Source: an uncultured Acidimicrobiaceae bacterium
GTDB taxonomy: Bacteria > Actinomycetota > Acidimicrobiia > Acidimicrobiales > UBA8592
Length of the DNA: 17,519 nt
Direction of reading: 5' to 3'
NCBI GenBank assembly: GCA_913031515.1
Contig: CAJWET010000011.1
Location: 1-17,519 of the forward strand
Below are positions 6,100 through 14,485 of the stretch, one piece after another (the first letter of the stretch is position 1; each line of letters begins with the position of its first letter). Made by a program: the position numbers and the translations under genes. The notes under the pieces are model-generated. The model was not told the origin of the DNA and made no database searches. It saw only the letters and a list, made by a program, of their open reading frames with translations.

Positions 6100-7008
6100 T
6101 CATCTGTCGTCATCCACCAAAGTTTTAGCTGACTCAATGATATCTTCGACTGTCTGTGTGAACTCCACAATTGGTTCCCAACCAGTTTGTGACTTGATCT
6201 TACTGTTGTCTCCTCGAAGGACTGGAATATCTGACGGGCGCTGGAGTGCAGGATCTGGGAATAGATCAACGTCACATTCTGATGCTTCAAGCAGTGCTTT
6301 GGCGAGTTCCGCTATTTCTATATCTTTACCCGAACACACATTGTAGACTTCTCCAGATATTCCGTCACAGATAATAGACCGGTAGGCGCGAACCACATCG
6401 CGAACATCCGTGAAGTCTCGTCGGGTATCTAGCCTTCCTACAGGAATAGTTTTTTCTCCGGATTTCTTGGCACGCAAGATTCTTAAAGCTAAAGCGGATG
6501 CGACGAAATTCTCACTTTGCCCTGGTCCGAAATGGTTGAAGGACCTAGCGCGCATAACTTCCATCTCAGGCGAGGTTTGTTGGATACTGATCATTTCTGC
6601 GGCGGCTTTGCTTGCTGCATACGGGGATGCCGGTATTAACGGGAACGATTCATCGATAGGTAGTTTCGACTTGTCTACTTTCCCGTATACCTCTGCACTT
6701 GAGATAGTTAAGACCCTCTTCACTCCTGCTTTACGGCATGCAAGGAGGACGTTGAGAGTCCCTTCAGTGTTTACTTTGAAAGTTTTTTTTGGATTTTCCC
6801 AAGAAGCTCCAACATCCGCTTGTCCTGCGAGGTGGTAAGCAACTTCTGGTTTAGTGGCTAAAAAGAGTTCTTGTAATGCATTCTCATCGAGAAGGTCAGG
6901 GCCTCCATTTGATAGATCTGTAGTCACAACCTGATCCCCACACTTTTGTAAGAAATCAGTTAAGTGTTTTCCAGCGAATCCAGTTCCACCGGTAACGATC
7001 GCTAACAC
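6100..7008 (-). CDS. rmd: GDP-4-keto-6-deoxy-D-mannose reductase (probable Rmd)
   Basis: A 302-aa extended SDR that should reduce the Gmd product to GDP-D-rhamnose. It shows VTGGTGFAGKHL (5-16) for NAD(P) binding, YHLAGQADVGASW (58-70), ISSAEVYG (102-109), SPYAASKAAAE (128-138) with Tyr130 and Lys134, FNHFGPGQSENFVASA (157-172), LDTRRDFTDVRDVVRAY (193-209) and RPSDIPVLRGD. The NHxGPGQ and RRDFTDVRD blocks resemble Rmd proteins and make a GDP-fucose synthase less likely, but that specificity is inferred. The start is GTG 7008, directly before the Rossmann strand; only weak AAGAAC lies upstream. It is the first gene of the rmd-gmd-cofD-cofE operon and diverges from the giant glycosyltransferase gene across a 179-bp spacer. 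Confidence 0.88.
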   Translation of the reverse strand: MLAIVTGGTGFAGKHLTDFLQKCGDQVVTTDLSNGGPDLLDENALQELFLATKPEVAYHLAGQADVGASWENPKKTFKVNTEGTLNVLLACRKAGVKRVLTISSAEVYGKVDKSKLPIDESFPLIPASPYAASKAAAEMISIQQTSPEMEVMRARSFNHFGPGQSENFVASALALRILRAKKSGEKTIPVGRLDTRRDFTDVRDVVRAYRSIICDGISGEVYNVCSGKDIEIAELAKALLEASECDVDLFPDPALQRPSDIPVLRGDNSKIKSQTGWEPIVEFTQTVEDIIESAKTLVDDDR

Positions 7009-7037
7009 TGTTCTTGCATTGAATAGGGCACAGATGA

Positions 7038-7043
7038 ATTGTA
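7038..7043 (-). promoter_or_regulatory. Possible -10 box of the rmd-gmd-cofD-cofE operon
   Basis: On the minus strand TACAAT fits TANNNT and ends 29 nt before the GTG at 7008, giving a leader of roughly 22 nt. No clear -35 was found. The 179-bp spacer between the divergent genes (7009-7187) shows no other element I can support apart from the box for the plus-strand gene. Confidence 0.3.
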
Positions 7044-7173
7044 CTCCGTTTACGCTGGGGATTTATGTGGCGGAAATCTAGTTTTAGGAACAAAATCTGC
7101 TTATTTCACAATTTTTCCTAAGAAATTTCTCAAGAGTGGCGACAGGGTACATGCTGAACTTCATTTTGGCGAT

Positions 7174-7179
7174 TAACCT
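7174..7179 (+). promoter_or_regulatory. Possible -10 box for the GT2/membrane glycosyltransferase gene
   Basis: TAACCT fits TANNNT and ends 8 nt before the GTG at 7188; no Shine-Dalgarno sequence is present, so a leaderless or nearly leaderless mRNA is likely. No -35 match is visible. Confidence 0.33.
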
Positions 7180-7187
7180 TCGCCACT

Positions 7188-10100
7188 GTGGAGCATTCTG
7201 TTTCGAGAACCAATAATTCAGCCGATAATGCTGTGGCCTATCCACCAGTTGACATTGTTGTTGTGGCCCATAAATCAGATGAATGGTTTGAAGACGTCCT
7301 AACTTCGTTTGCGATACAGGATTATCCCGACTTTAACGTGATTGTCCTCACCACCGGTGACAAAAATAAGATGCGCAGTTTTGTATCCGAGTACCTACCG
7401 GAAACGGAAATAATCTCCGTTGAATCCGGTCATGGGCATGGAAGGAATTTAAATTCAGTGTTGAGGCATGAGACAAATGCTGCATTCTTCCTGTTTTGTC
7501 ACCATGATGTTGCCCTTGCACCAGATGCTCTTCGACTCATGGTTGAAGAATCGTTGAGGTCAAACGCTGGTGTTGTAGGTCCTAAAATCGTTAATTGGGA
7601 TCGACCTGACGAATTACTCGAAATTGGGTCCTCAGTTGACAAATTGGGTTATCTAATCCCAAGAATTGAGCCTGGCGAACTAGATCAAGAACAACATGAT
7701 GCGGTCTCAGATGTATTTGTTGTCTCATCAACAGTTGCCCTGGTCCGAGTTGACCTATTTCAGGCCTTATCCGGATTCGACGAAGAGATGGGAATGATCG
7801 GAGAGGATTTAGATATGTGTTGGAGGGCGCACTTGGCTGGGGCGAGAGTCATAACCGTGCCTTTGGCTATAGCGCGCCATCGTGAAGAGAAAGGAGAGTA
7901 TCGGAGCGATGGGGAGGAAGAAAAGCACAGAGAACGCCATCGACTTCGGACGATATTGAGTAACTACGGATTTGGGTACTTGCTATTAATTTTTCCTCAA
8001 GCATTCTTGTTTTCTCTTTTGAGATCACTCGGTTCGTTGTTGGTGGGGGATTTAGCTCGGGTGCGTGTACTTCTTGGCGCTTGGGTTTGGAATCTTTCTC
8101 GACCTAGAAGTCTCTTGAATCGGAGAAAAAAACTGAAATCCGTTCGGCGCCTTCCTGATGTAGAAATCCGAGCCTTGCAGTCTTCCGGATATGCCTTACT
8201 CAAATCATTGTTTAAAGAACAATCAAACGAAGAAGCAGGTACTTCTGGAACAGTAACTGAGCGATTTAGGCGGTTCTTGGAATCCATGAGAGCAGGACCT
8301 TCAAGGGTTTCAGCCGTCTTTGTGGCTCTCGTAACTCTCGTATTTTTATTTGGCAGTCGCCACCTAATCACACGGAAAGTTCCCGTAATTGGTGATCTGG
8401 TCCCATTTGATATCGGGATACAAGATAGCTTTTCAATTTGGTTTTCTAACTGGTGGATAACAGGAATAGGGCATGAAACTACAAATCCTACGGCCCTTGG
8501 TATAACTGGATTTTTGGGTGTCCTCTTTTTCGGATCAATGGGCTTACTTAGACTCGTCCTTACCCTTGGTATGCTCCCAATAGGGGCCGTGGGAATTTGG
8601 TATTTTCTTAAACCCTTCAATTCTCCGTGGATTAGAGTTGCAGGGGCTTCGATTTATTTAGCTTCACCGGTGCCTTATGATGCTTTGCGGTCGGGATCTT
8701 GGAGCGGCCTTATTTTGTATGGGACGCTTCCGTGGTTGCTTGTACTTTTGGCTAAAGCCGGAACGATTTCGCCATTTGGACCTGTAGGCGGCCCCATAGG
8801 AAGGGGTGTCTTACCATCCAACTGGCTTCGCGAAACTTTAGGGTTAGGGATTTTGATAGGTTTTATGATTGCGTTCGTACCATTTGCTGGAATAGAAGTT
8901 TTGGCCATTGTTGGCGCTATTTTTGTGGGTTCGTTACTCGCGGGTTGGCCATCCGGTACTTTCCGATTAATCGGAGTTCTTTGTATGGGCGGAATCGTCG
9001 CGCTTGCTATTAACCTCCCATGGCTCATAGATGTTGTTACTTTCGATCCATCATGGCAGTGGTTCGTAGGGACCCGTCCCTCATCAAGTTTCTCTACAGA
9101 TCTTTCTGATTCTCTCAGATTGACACCCGATGGTTCAGGCAACCGGATTTTCGGGTGGGGGTTTCTCGTAATTTCTATTGTCCCTCTTCTTCTAGCGAAA
9201 GGTGAACGCTGGGCTTGGGCAATTCGTGGTTGGGTAATGTACCTCGGAGGTATATCGATCTTTTGGGTTGAAAATAATAATTGGCTGGACTTTCCTCTAC
9301 CTCGACCTGAAGTCCTTTTGGCTCCGGCTTCGCTCGGAGTAGCAGTCGCAGGCGCTATGGGGATAGGGGCACTCCAACGTGACTTGCAAACATACCGCTT
9401 TGGGTGGAGACAATTAGTTCCTGTGAGTGCATTAGTTGCGTTTGTGTTAGTTGTACTCCCTGTTTTCGGCAATTCATTTTCTGGTGATTGGGGTATGCCA
9501 AACGATGAACTAAATCAAGTTTTAAGTCTTCAAGAGAGTGAGTCGGGTCCAAATGGGCGCATATTATGGATCGGCCATGATGACCTTCTCACTGCTGCGG
9601 GGAACCCTTTGGGCGAAGAGTTAACGTTCTCAGTTACTGCAGGGCTTGAGTCATCCTTCCTTGATCGTTGGGATGGGAGGAATGGCCCAGGTGACTATGT
9701 GCTTGAAGAAGCTTTGCTGTTGGCACTAAATGGCGGAACAACAAAACTTGGGAGGCTTCTAGCTTCAGTAGGAATCAGCGATATTGTTCTAGTGGGTCGT
9801 TCTTCTCCTCTGCCTTCAAAGGGTCAGATTGAACCAATACCTTTATCGGTAGAAGCAGCTTTGGGAAGACAGCTCGACCTTATAAGGATTGAAGTCTCTC
9901 CCGATATTGTTCGATATGAAAATGTATCAGCTTTGCCGGTAGCCGCTGTAATGGCTGATGGGCAGACGGTCGGAAGGTCTCTCAGGTCTTTCGCCTCTGA
10001 CCCTCTCCCTGAGGCGGGTGTAGCATTAGTCGCTAACAATTCGACTGGAACATCATATTCGGGACTTATTGATGGTGGGTCAGAGATTTTTCTAGCGGTC

Positions 10101-10328
10101 CCCTCAAGTAGCCTTTGGAATTTATCCGTAGATGGAGTTGAGGTCAAGCAAGAAACCTCGCTCGAGTGGGCTCTAGGTTTTCAACCCGAGCAGGGAGGAA
10201 GGGTTGATCTGCAGCATGTAACACCCTCAAAGCATCGAGTGGTGATCTTTTTCCAAGCTCTGCTCTGGATATTAGTACTTCTTGGTTTCCTGAGAGCAAG
10301 TGTTGGATCTGAAAGGTCACTGCTATGA
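7188..10328 (+). CDS. Giant GT2 glycosyltransferase fused to a multi-TM and extracytoplasmic region
   Basis: A 1046-aa protein starting at GTG. Residues about 21-235 are a GT2-type (GT-A fold) domain: VDIVVVAHKS (21-30), FFLFCHHDVALAPDAL (100-115) where HHD stands at the DxD metal position, an internal VVGPKIVNWD, and GFDEEMGMIGEDLDMCWRA (196-214) with the conserved acidic and Trp residues of rhamnosyltransferase-like GT2s. A first hydrophobic stretch at 261-287 is followed by a basic linker, then about ten hydrophobic segments between 374 and 760. A polar region of some 250 residues follows, and a last TM lies near 1020-1038. Similar large GT2/membrane proteins precede DUF5719 genes in Actinobacteria (from memory). 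The likely job is sugar transfer to a lipid-linked envelope polymer; donor and acceptor are unknown, though the divergent rmd-gmd pair suggests GDP-rhamnose. The end overlaps the next gene as ATGA. Confidence 0.88.
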   Translation: MEHSVSRTNNSADNAVAYPPVDIVVVAHKSDEWFEDVLTSFAIQDYPDFNVIVLTTGDKNKMRSFVSEYLPETEIISVESGHGHGRNLNSVLRHETNAAFFLFCHHDVALAPDALRLMVEESLRSNAGVVGPKIVNWDRPDELLEIGSSVDKLGYLIPRIEPGELDQEQHDAVSDVFVVSSTVALVRVDLFQALSGFDEEMGMIGEDLDMCWRAHLAGARVITVPLAIARHREEKGEYRSDGEEEKHRERHRLRTILSNYGFGYLLLIFPQAFLFSLLRSLGSLLVGDLARVRVLLGAWVWNLSRPRSLLNRRKKLKSVRRLPDVEIRALQSSGYALLKSLFKEQSNEEAGTSGTVTERFRRFLESMRAGPSRVSAVFVALVTLVFLFGSRHLITRKVPVIGDLVPFDIGIQDSFSIWFSNWWITGIGHETTNPTALGITGFLGVLFFGSMGLLRLVLTLGMLPIGAVGIWYFLKPFNSPWIRVAGASIYLASPVPYDALRSGSWSGLILYGTLPWLLVLLAKAGTISPFGPVGGPIGRGVLPSNWLRETLGLGILIGFMIAFVPFAGIEVLAIVGAIFVGSLLAGWPSGTFRLIGVLCMGGIVALAINLPWLIDVVTFDPSWQWFVGTRPSSSFSTDLSDSLRLTPDGSGNRIFGWGFLVISIVPLLLAKGERWAWAIRGWVMYLGGISIFWVENNNWLDFPLPRPEVLLAPASLGVAVAGAMGIGALQRDLQTYRFGWRQLVPVSALVAFVLVVLPVFGNSFSGDWGMPNDELNQVLSLQESESGPNGRILWIGHDDLLTAAGNPLGEELTFSVTAGLESSFLDRWDGRNGPGDYVLEEALLLALNGGTTKLGRLLASVGISDIVLVGRSSPLPSKGQIEPIPLSVEAALGRQLDLIRIEVSPDIVRYENVSALPVAAVMADGQTVGRSLRSFASDPLPEAGVALVANNSTGTSYSGLIDGGSEIFLAVPSSSLWNLSVDGVEVKQETSLEWALGFQPEQGGRVDLQHVTPSKHRVVIFFQALLWILVLLGFLRASVGSERSLL

Positions 10329-11905
10329 AAGTGACGAGATGGCCTGCTCTGATTGTAATTGTGGCCCTATTTTTTGGAGCAATCCTTACAAAGGGGTCTA
10401 CAAACGCTGCCGAGGAAAAGGTAAACCTAGGAAGAACAGTTAGTTCAGTTGTTGGTTCAGACTCTGACTTAGTGTCTATTTGGTATTGTGTCTCTGGAAC
10501 AGTTGGCGGAGCGGGTGTTGCGGACCATCAGATTATTCTTGGGAACAAATCGGATAATGTTGCTGAAGTTGCTCTAACAGTCACGCCAGTTCTAGCACCA
10601 CAACGAAGTTCATCTGAATCATCCGTTAAGAAAGAGAAGATCGTTCCTGAAGTTATTCAAATAGAGACCGTTCTAACAAGCGTGGAGGTTCTCCCTAGGT
10701 CGGTAAGGACAGTTGTTTTGGCGGATCTTCCAAAAGTCGCTGGAGAATTTGCAGCTGTAATGCTCGAATCTAATGTGGGTGATTTAGTGGTTGAACATCG
10801 TCTTGTTGGAACTACTGGAGAGTCACAGTCGAATTGCCAATCGGATGCTTCCGAAGAGTGGTATTTCGCTTCGGGGACGACTCGAGAGGAAACGCGTGAG
10901 ATCATATCGGTTTTTAACCCCTTTGCAGATAGTGCCGTTATTGATATGAACTTTGTGGCTGATGGTCGTGTTCGTCGGCCCGATGCCTTTAGTGGTCTTG
11001 TAATCCCACCTCGGTCACTCTTGCCTATAGATATCACGGGAGCAGTGACCCTTTCGGAGGTAGTAAGTACAACTGTCCGTGCACGAAATGGCCGTGTAGT
11101 TGCTGAACGGCTTCTCATCTTCGGTGATGAGTTTTCTCCTAATGGCCTTAGTGTCGAAGCAGGGACGCCTAGCCTTGCATCAATCTGGGTATTTCCCGGG
11201 GGAGTGGATAGTTCTGTCTCGTCAGCGATTCAGATTTTCAATCCTTCAGAAGTGGAGGAAGCGAGTGTTGATATCGAGGTATATTCTGATTTTGCCAATT
11301 CATCCTTCATAGAACCGGTAAGTCTAATGATTAGCCCTGGAAGCACGGAAACAGTTGTTCTAAGGGGAGAAAATGCCAGAATGATTTCACAAGACGCATT
11401 TGATTTGACTTCCCGTATACCTTCAGGAATCCCGCATTGGATAGTTGTGAGAGGGATTTACGGACCGCCCGTTGCTTCAGAACGTTTCGTTCTCTCCGAT
11501 GGTTCTTTCCCGCAAATGACAGGATCGGGTTTTGGGGTAGACGTAGTAGCCAAATCTCATGTGTTCCTTTCATTGGCAGGTGATGACCGAATCGCGATCA
11601 CACACCCTTCTGATGATCGGCTAACGCAACTTAAATTATTTGCCTATAGTGATGGTGAAATTTACGAGTCTTTATCATTTGAGGTATCTGCTGTATCCCG
11701 AAAGGTGATAAGCCTCCAACAATTTGGAGTCCCAGATAATTCCGTTGTTCAAATCGTGTCTTCGGAATCTGTTCTTGTTGAGAGATTCATTGATTCTGAT
11801 CAGGGTGGGTATTGGACGCGGGTTACACCTGAAGCATTCTCAGCAATGGAGCCGGAAATTTCATTGCAGGAAATAAATGAAAAAGAAATCCACAGCCACG
11901 GTTGA
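10325..11905 (+). CDS. Secreted DUF5719-like beta-repeat protein
   Basis: A 526-aa exported protein. An N-terminal hydrophobic segment (about 7-27, ending KGSTNAA) looks like a signal peptide or anchor. The rest is Ser/Val-rich, beta-strand-like and built of repeating modules that each begin with an aromatic-Gly motif and then an asparagine-containing strand: IWYCVSGTVGG...ILGNKSD, EWYFASGTTRE...SVFNPFAD, IWVFPGGVDSS...QIFNPSEV, and a weaker fourth copy near HVFLSLAGDD...ITHPSDD. This and its position behind the GT2 protein match DUF5719 proteins of Actinobacteria, whose function is not established to my knowledge. It starts with ATG overlapping the upstream stop (ATGA) and has GAAAGG 8 nt upstream, so the two are probably made together. 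A role as an outer partner of the glycosyltransferase is inference. No enzymatic motif is seen. Confidence 0.8.
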   Translation: MKVTRWPALIVIVALFFGAILTKGSTNAAEEKVNLGRTVSSVVGSDSDLVSIWYCVSGTVGGAGVADHQIILGNKSDNVAEVALTVTPVLAPQRSSSESSVKKEKIVPEVIQIETVLTSVEVLPRSVRTVVLADLPKVAGEFAAVMLESNVGDLVVEHRLVGTTGESQSNCQSDASEEWYFASGTTREETREIISVFNPFADSAVIDMNFVADGRVRRPDAFSGLVIPPRSLLPIDITGAVTLSEVVSTTVRARNGRVVAERLLIFGDEFSPNGLSVEAGTPSLASIWVFPGGVDSSVSSAIQIFNPSEVEEASVDIEVYSDFANSSFIEPVSLMISPGSTETVVLRGENARMISQDAFDLTSRIPSGIPHWIVVRGIYGPPVASERFVLSDGSFPQMTGSGFGVDVVAKSHVFLSLAGDDRIAITHPSDDRLTQLKLFAYSDGEIYESLSFEVSAVSRKVISLQQFGVPDNSVVQIVSSESVLVERFIDSDQGGYWTRVTPEAFSAMEPEISLQEINEKEIHSHG

Positions 11906-11935
11906 CTTTATTCGTACATGGAATGCTATGGGTGA

Positions 11936-12343
11936 TTAGAGGGAAGAAACCATATTGGAGAACAAGTCAGTAGGTGGAACTCCTGCATACGACCAAACCA
12001 CTACGCCGTCGACATCTGCGACAAGAGTAATAGGGACTGAGTCGATGCCGTATCTTTGGTGGGTAGCTATTTTTTCGGGAAATTCTACTTCCTGAATGTG
12101 GAGTGAATCTAAAGACAGGCTTTTCAAAAGATCATGAACCCTTTCACATGAATCGCATGATTCCGAAGAGAAAAAAACTAATAGCCACACTGCTTCCGGT
12201 TGTTCGAAATCTTCTCTGTCTATTTGAATCGGTAGAGAGTTCTTTGGGACAGAAGGGCTATCGGTCCCTCGCTTGTTCACCACGTAGGCAACAGCTGCAG
12301 CGAAAGTTCCGAGAAGAAGAACCATAAGGGTGTTGGTTAACAT
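11936..12343 (-). CDS. Membrane-anchored thioredoxin-like protein
   Basis: A 135-aa protein with one TM helix at about 4-21 followed by NKRG, then a thioredoxin fold: WLLVFFSSESCDSCERV (53-69) with redox pair Cys63/Cys66, and the cis-proline loop DSVPITLV (101-108, Pro104). The CDSC active site differs from CGPC of thioredoxin and CPHC of DsbA. The charges just after the TM argue, by the positive-inside rule, for a cytoplasmic redox domain, but exported proteins of this type are also common, so topology is open. It is 27 bp downstream of ftsH on the same strand and probably co-transcribed, and converges with the DUF5719 gene across only 30 bp. No terminator hairpin is seen there. Its partner is unknown. 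Confidence 0.85.
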   Translation of the reverse strand: MLTNTLMVLLLGTFAAAVAYVVNKRGTDSPSVPKNSLPIQIDREDFEQPEAVWLLVFFSSESCDSCERVHDLLKSLSLDSLHIQEVEFPEKIATHQRYGIDSVPITLVADVDGVVVWSYAGVPPTDLFSNMVSSL

Positions 12344-12370
12344 TAAATCTCACAAGATGGTCGAAAGTAT

Positions 12371-14350
12371 CTAGGATTTTTCTTTAGAGTCCGTAGGTTT
12401 GCTGTAGCTTTGCAAAGCAGGAATTTCAGCAGTTTTTGGTCCTGGAGAGTTTTCAGTTTCTGCAATTTCTTGGCCAGTTTCTATTTCTTCTTCGTTCAAT
12501 AGTTGTCTTACTTCATCACCGTCAATTGTTTCACGGTCCAAAAGGGCATTCGCTAAGATATCAAGCTTCGATCGATGTTCGGTGAGAAGGTTTCGGCAGC
12601 GAGATTCAGCTTTTCTCAGGATTTCTTCGATCTCAGAGTCGATAAGATTTGCCATCTCATCGCTATAATCTCGGCCGCGTCCCATGTCTTCACCTAAGAA
12701 GACCTGTTCATGGGATCTCCACGCCATTGGGCCGACCCGATCGCTCATCCCCCATTCGCGCACCATTTTTCGGGCCATCTCGGTAGCTCGAGAAAGATCA
12801 TCTGCCGCACCACTAGATACCTCTCCGAACACCAGTTCTTCCGCCACACGGCCTCCAAGCATCTTTACTAGCTCTTCTTCCACATAGCTTTTCTTTAGTA
12901 GGTAGCGGTCCTCTTCGGGTAAGGTCATTGTTACGCCAAGTGCCATACCTCTGGGGATGATCGAAACTTTGTGTAAGGGATCAGCATTCGGTAGTAGGAC
13001 TGCAGCCAATGCATGACCGCTTTCATGGTAGGCGACTCGCTCTCGCTCGTCTTTATTTAGAATGGTGGCTTCACGCGTTTGTCCCATTAGCACTCTGTCT
13101 CGCGCTCTTTCTAGATGGTCGCTTGTTATGACTTCATCTCCGTCTCGCACAGCAATTAAAGCTGCTTCATTTGTAAGGTTTGCCAGATCAGCGCCACTCA
13201 TGCCTGGTGTTCCTCGGGCAAGCAAGGTCAGGTCTGTTCCGTCTTTCATTTTTTTGCCCTTTACATGAACATCAAGAATTTTTTTTCGATCTTCTAGTTC
13301 TGGGAGAGAAACAATTACTTCCCGATCAAATCTTCCTGGTCGAAGCAGTGCAGGATCGAGTATGTCAGGCCGATTCGTGGCGGCCATCATTACGATCCCT
13401 TCTGTAGCTTCAAAACCATCCATTTCTGCAAGCATTTGGTTCAACGTTTGCTCTCGTTCATCGTGGCCGCCACCTAAGCCAGCTCCGCGCTTTCGGCCTA
13501 TCGAATCTATTTCGTCGATGAAAATTATTGCCCTACCCATCTTTCTAGCTGTTTGGAAAAGGTCCCGCACTCGGCTAGCTCCGACACCAACGAACATTTC
13601 CATAAAGTCACTACCGGTGACGGAAAGGAAAGGCACCCCGGCCTCTCCGGCTACTGCTCGAGCTATAAGTGTCTTCCCTGTTCCCGGAGGCCCAACGAGA
13701 AGAACTCCTTTAGGAATTCGAGCGCCAATAGCGGCAAATTTTTCTGAATCTCGAAGGAAATCGATAACCTCCTCAATTTCTTGCTTCACTCCTTCGTAAC
13801 CTGCGACGTCTTCGAAGGTTGTAGAAGGTCTTTCAGTCGTGTAGGCCTTTGCTTTTGAGCGACCAATGGACATGATGTTTCCCATTTGCCCCTGAGCTCT
13901 TCGTTGCAGCCAATAGAAAAATAGAAGGATAAGAGCTAAAGGGCCGAGAACGGGGATAATGAATCCGGTCCAAATATTTGAGCCGGGTGTATGAAATTCA
14001 AAGGCGGGGATACTACTTAAGAAAAGATTTTCATCTTCGCTGGATAGCTCTATTGGACCTGAAGATTTGAGGGACTCTCCATCTAGTGTAGTTGCCTTGA
14101 TTTTCCCGTTGTTATTATTAAACTCCGCTTCAACTATTTCTCCAGCGGTAACTTTTTCACGAAACTCCTGAAATGGAATTTCGCTTCCATCATCCGACCC
14201 GAAAATATTTGGGTAAAACAATGCGGCTAAGAGAACTAGGGCAAATATGTAGCCAATCCTCTTACCCCATGAGTTGGGCTTTGCGTCGGAACCTTCCAAG
14301 TTCTCCTGATGGTCTGGATCTGGGGGCGCTGGAGGCGTTTCCTTATTCAT
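12371..14350 (-). CDS. ftsH: ATP-dependent zinc metalloprotease FtsH
   Basis: A 659-aa membrane AAA+ protease that degrades misfolded and short-lived membrane and cytosolic proteins. It has a Pro-rich N-terminus, TM1 at 31-47, an extracytoplasmic domain at about 50-125, and TM2 at 127-147. The AAA module carries Walker A GPPGTGKT (220-227), Walker B IIFIDE (275-280), pore motif FVGVG (253-257) and the second region of homology with ATNRPD (324-329) and Arg337/Arg340. The protease domain has zinc motif HESGH (442-446) and the third ligand in AADDLS (515-520). The length is normal and the acidic C-terminal tail is short. ATG 14350 is chosen because it gives the expected N-terminus and has TACTAT 6 nt upstream, consistent with a leaderless mRNA. 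In many actinobacteria ftsH lies beside tilS, hpt and folE; those are absent here. Confidence 0.97.
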   Translation of the reverse strand: MNKETPPAPPDPDHQENLEGSDAKPNSWGKRIGYIFALVLLAALFYPNIFGSDDGSEIPFQEFREKVTAGEIVEAEFNNNNGKIKATTLDGESLKSSGPIELSSEDENLFLSSIPAFEFHTPGSNIWTGFIIPVLGPLALILLFFYWLQRRAQGQMGNIMSIGRSKAKAYTTERPSTTFEDVAGYEGVKQEIEEVIDFLRDSEKFAAIGARIPKGVLLVGPPGTGKTLIARAVAGEAGVPFLSVTGSDFMEMFVGVGASRVRDLFQTARKMGRAIIFIDEIDSIGRKRGAGLGGGHDEREQTLNQMLAEMDGFEATEGIVMMAATNRPDILDPALLRPGRFDREVIVSLPELEDRKKILDVHVKGKKMKDGTDLTLLARGTPGMSGADLANLTNEAALIAVRDGDEVITSDHLERARDRVLMGQTREATILNKDERERVAYHESGHALAAVLLPNADPLHKVSIIPRGMALGVTMTLPEEDRYLLKKSYVEEELVKMLGGRVAEELVFGEVSSGAADDLSRATEMARKMVREWGMSDRVGPMAWRSHEQVFLGEDMGRGRDYSDEMANLIDSEIEEILRKAESRCRNLLTEHRSKLDILANALLDRETIDGDEVRQLLNEEEIETGQEIAETENSPGPKTAEIPALQSYSKPTDSKEKS

Positions 14351-14356
14351 ATTTAC

Positions 14357-14362
14357 ATAGTA
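14357..14362 (-). promoter_or_regulatory. -10 box for leaderless ftsH transcript
   Basis: On the minus strand TACTAT fits TANNNT and ends 6 nt before ATG 14350, with no Shine-Dalgarno sequence. This puts transcription and translation starts together. No -35 match is clear. Confidence 0.42.
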
Positions 14363-14434
14363 GTGGCATTCTCTTCAGTTGAATCGGTGTCTAGCCGCAA
14401 ATCCCATTGAGTTTCTTACTCAGGTATAGCGCTC

Positions 14435-14446
14435 TTCTTGCAAATA
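14435..14446 (+). repeat. 12-bp direct repeat, left copy
   Basis: TTCTTGCAAATA here recurs exactly at 15284-15295, so the two copies bracket the CPBP protease gene 849 bp apart. In the right copy the TTGCAA part is at -35 distance from a -10 box; in this copy it is not. Confidence 0.6.
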
Positions 14447-14472
14447 GTTATTCAAGGTTCGATTTGGGGCGT

Positions 14473-14478
14473 TACGAT
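14473..14478 (+). promoter_or_regulatory. Possible -10 box for CPBP protease gene
   Basis: TACGAT fits TANNNT and ends 7 nt before the GTG at 14486. It supports that start over the in-frame TTG at 14438 and a leaderless transcript. No convincing -35 is seen. Confidence 0.35.
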
Positions 14479-14485
14479 CACTTTT

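Noticed and set aside
6087..6290. Longer gmd with 68 extra N-terminal residues
   Set aside because: The extension overlaps the rmd 3' end, has no domain character, and the Rossmann strand starts right after ATG 6086.
7997..9472. Two long minus-strand ORFs (207 and 265 aa) within the glycosyltransferase gene
   Set aside because: They are antisense to a well-supported coding frame, rich in Pro/Ser/Thr/Arg as shadow frames are, and show no motif or start signal.
13362..13799. 145-aa plus-strand ORF within ftsH
   Set aside because: Antisense to the conserved AAA domain, so its open frame follows from the codon pattern of FtsH.
14438..14485. CPBP gene starting at TTG 14438
   Set aside because: The TTG sits inside the direct repeat with no good upstream signal, while GTG 14486 has a TANNNT box at 7 nt. 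Not excluded, only less likely.
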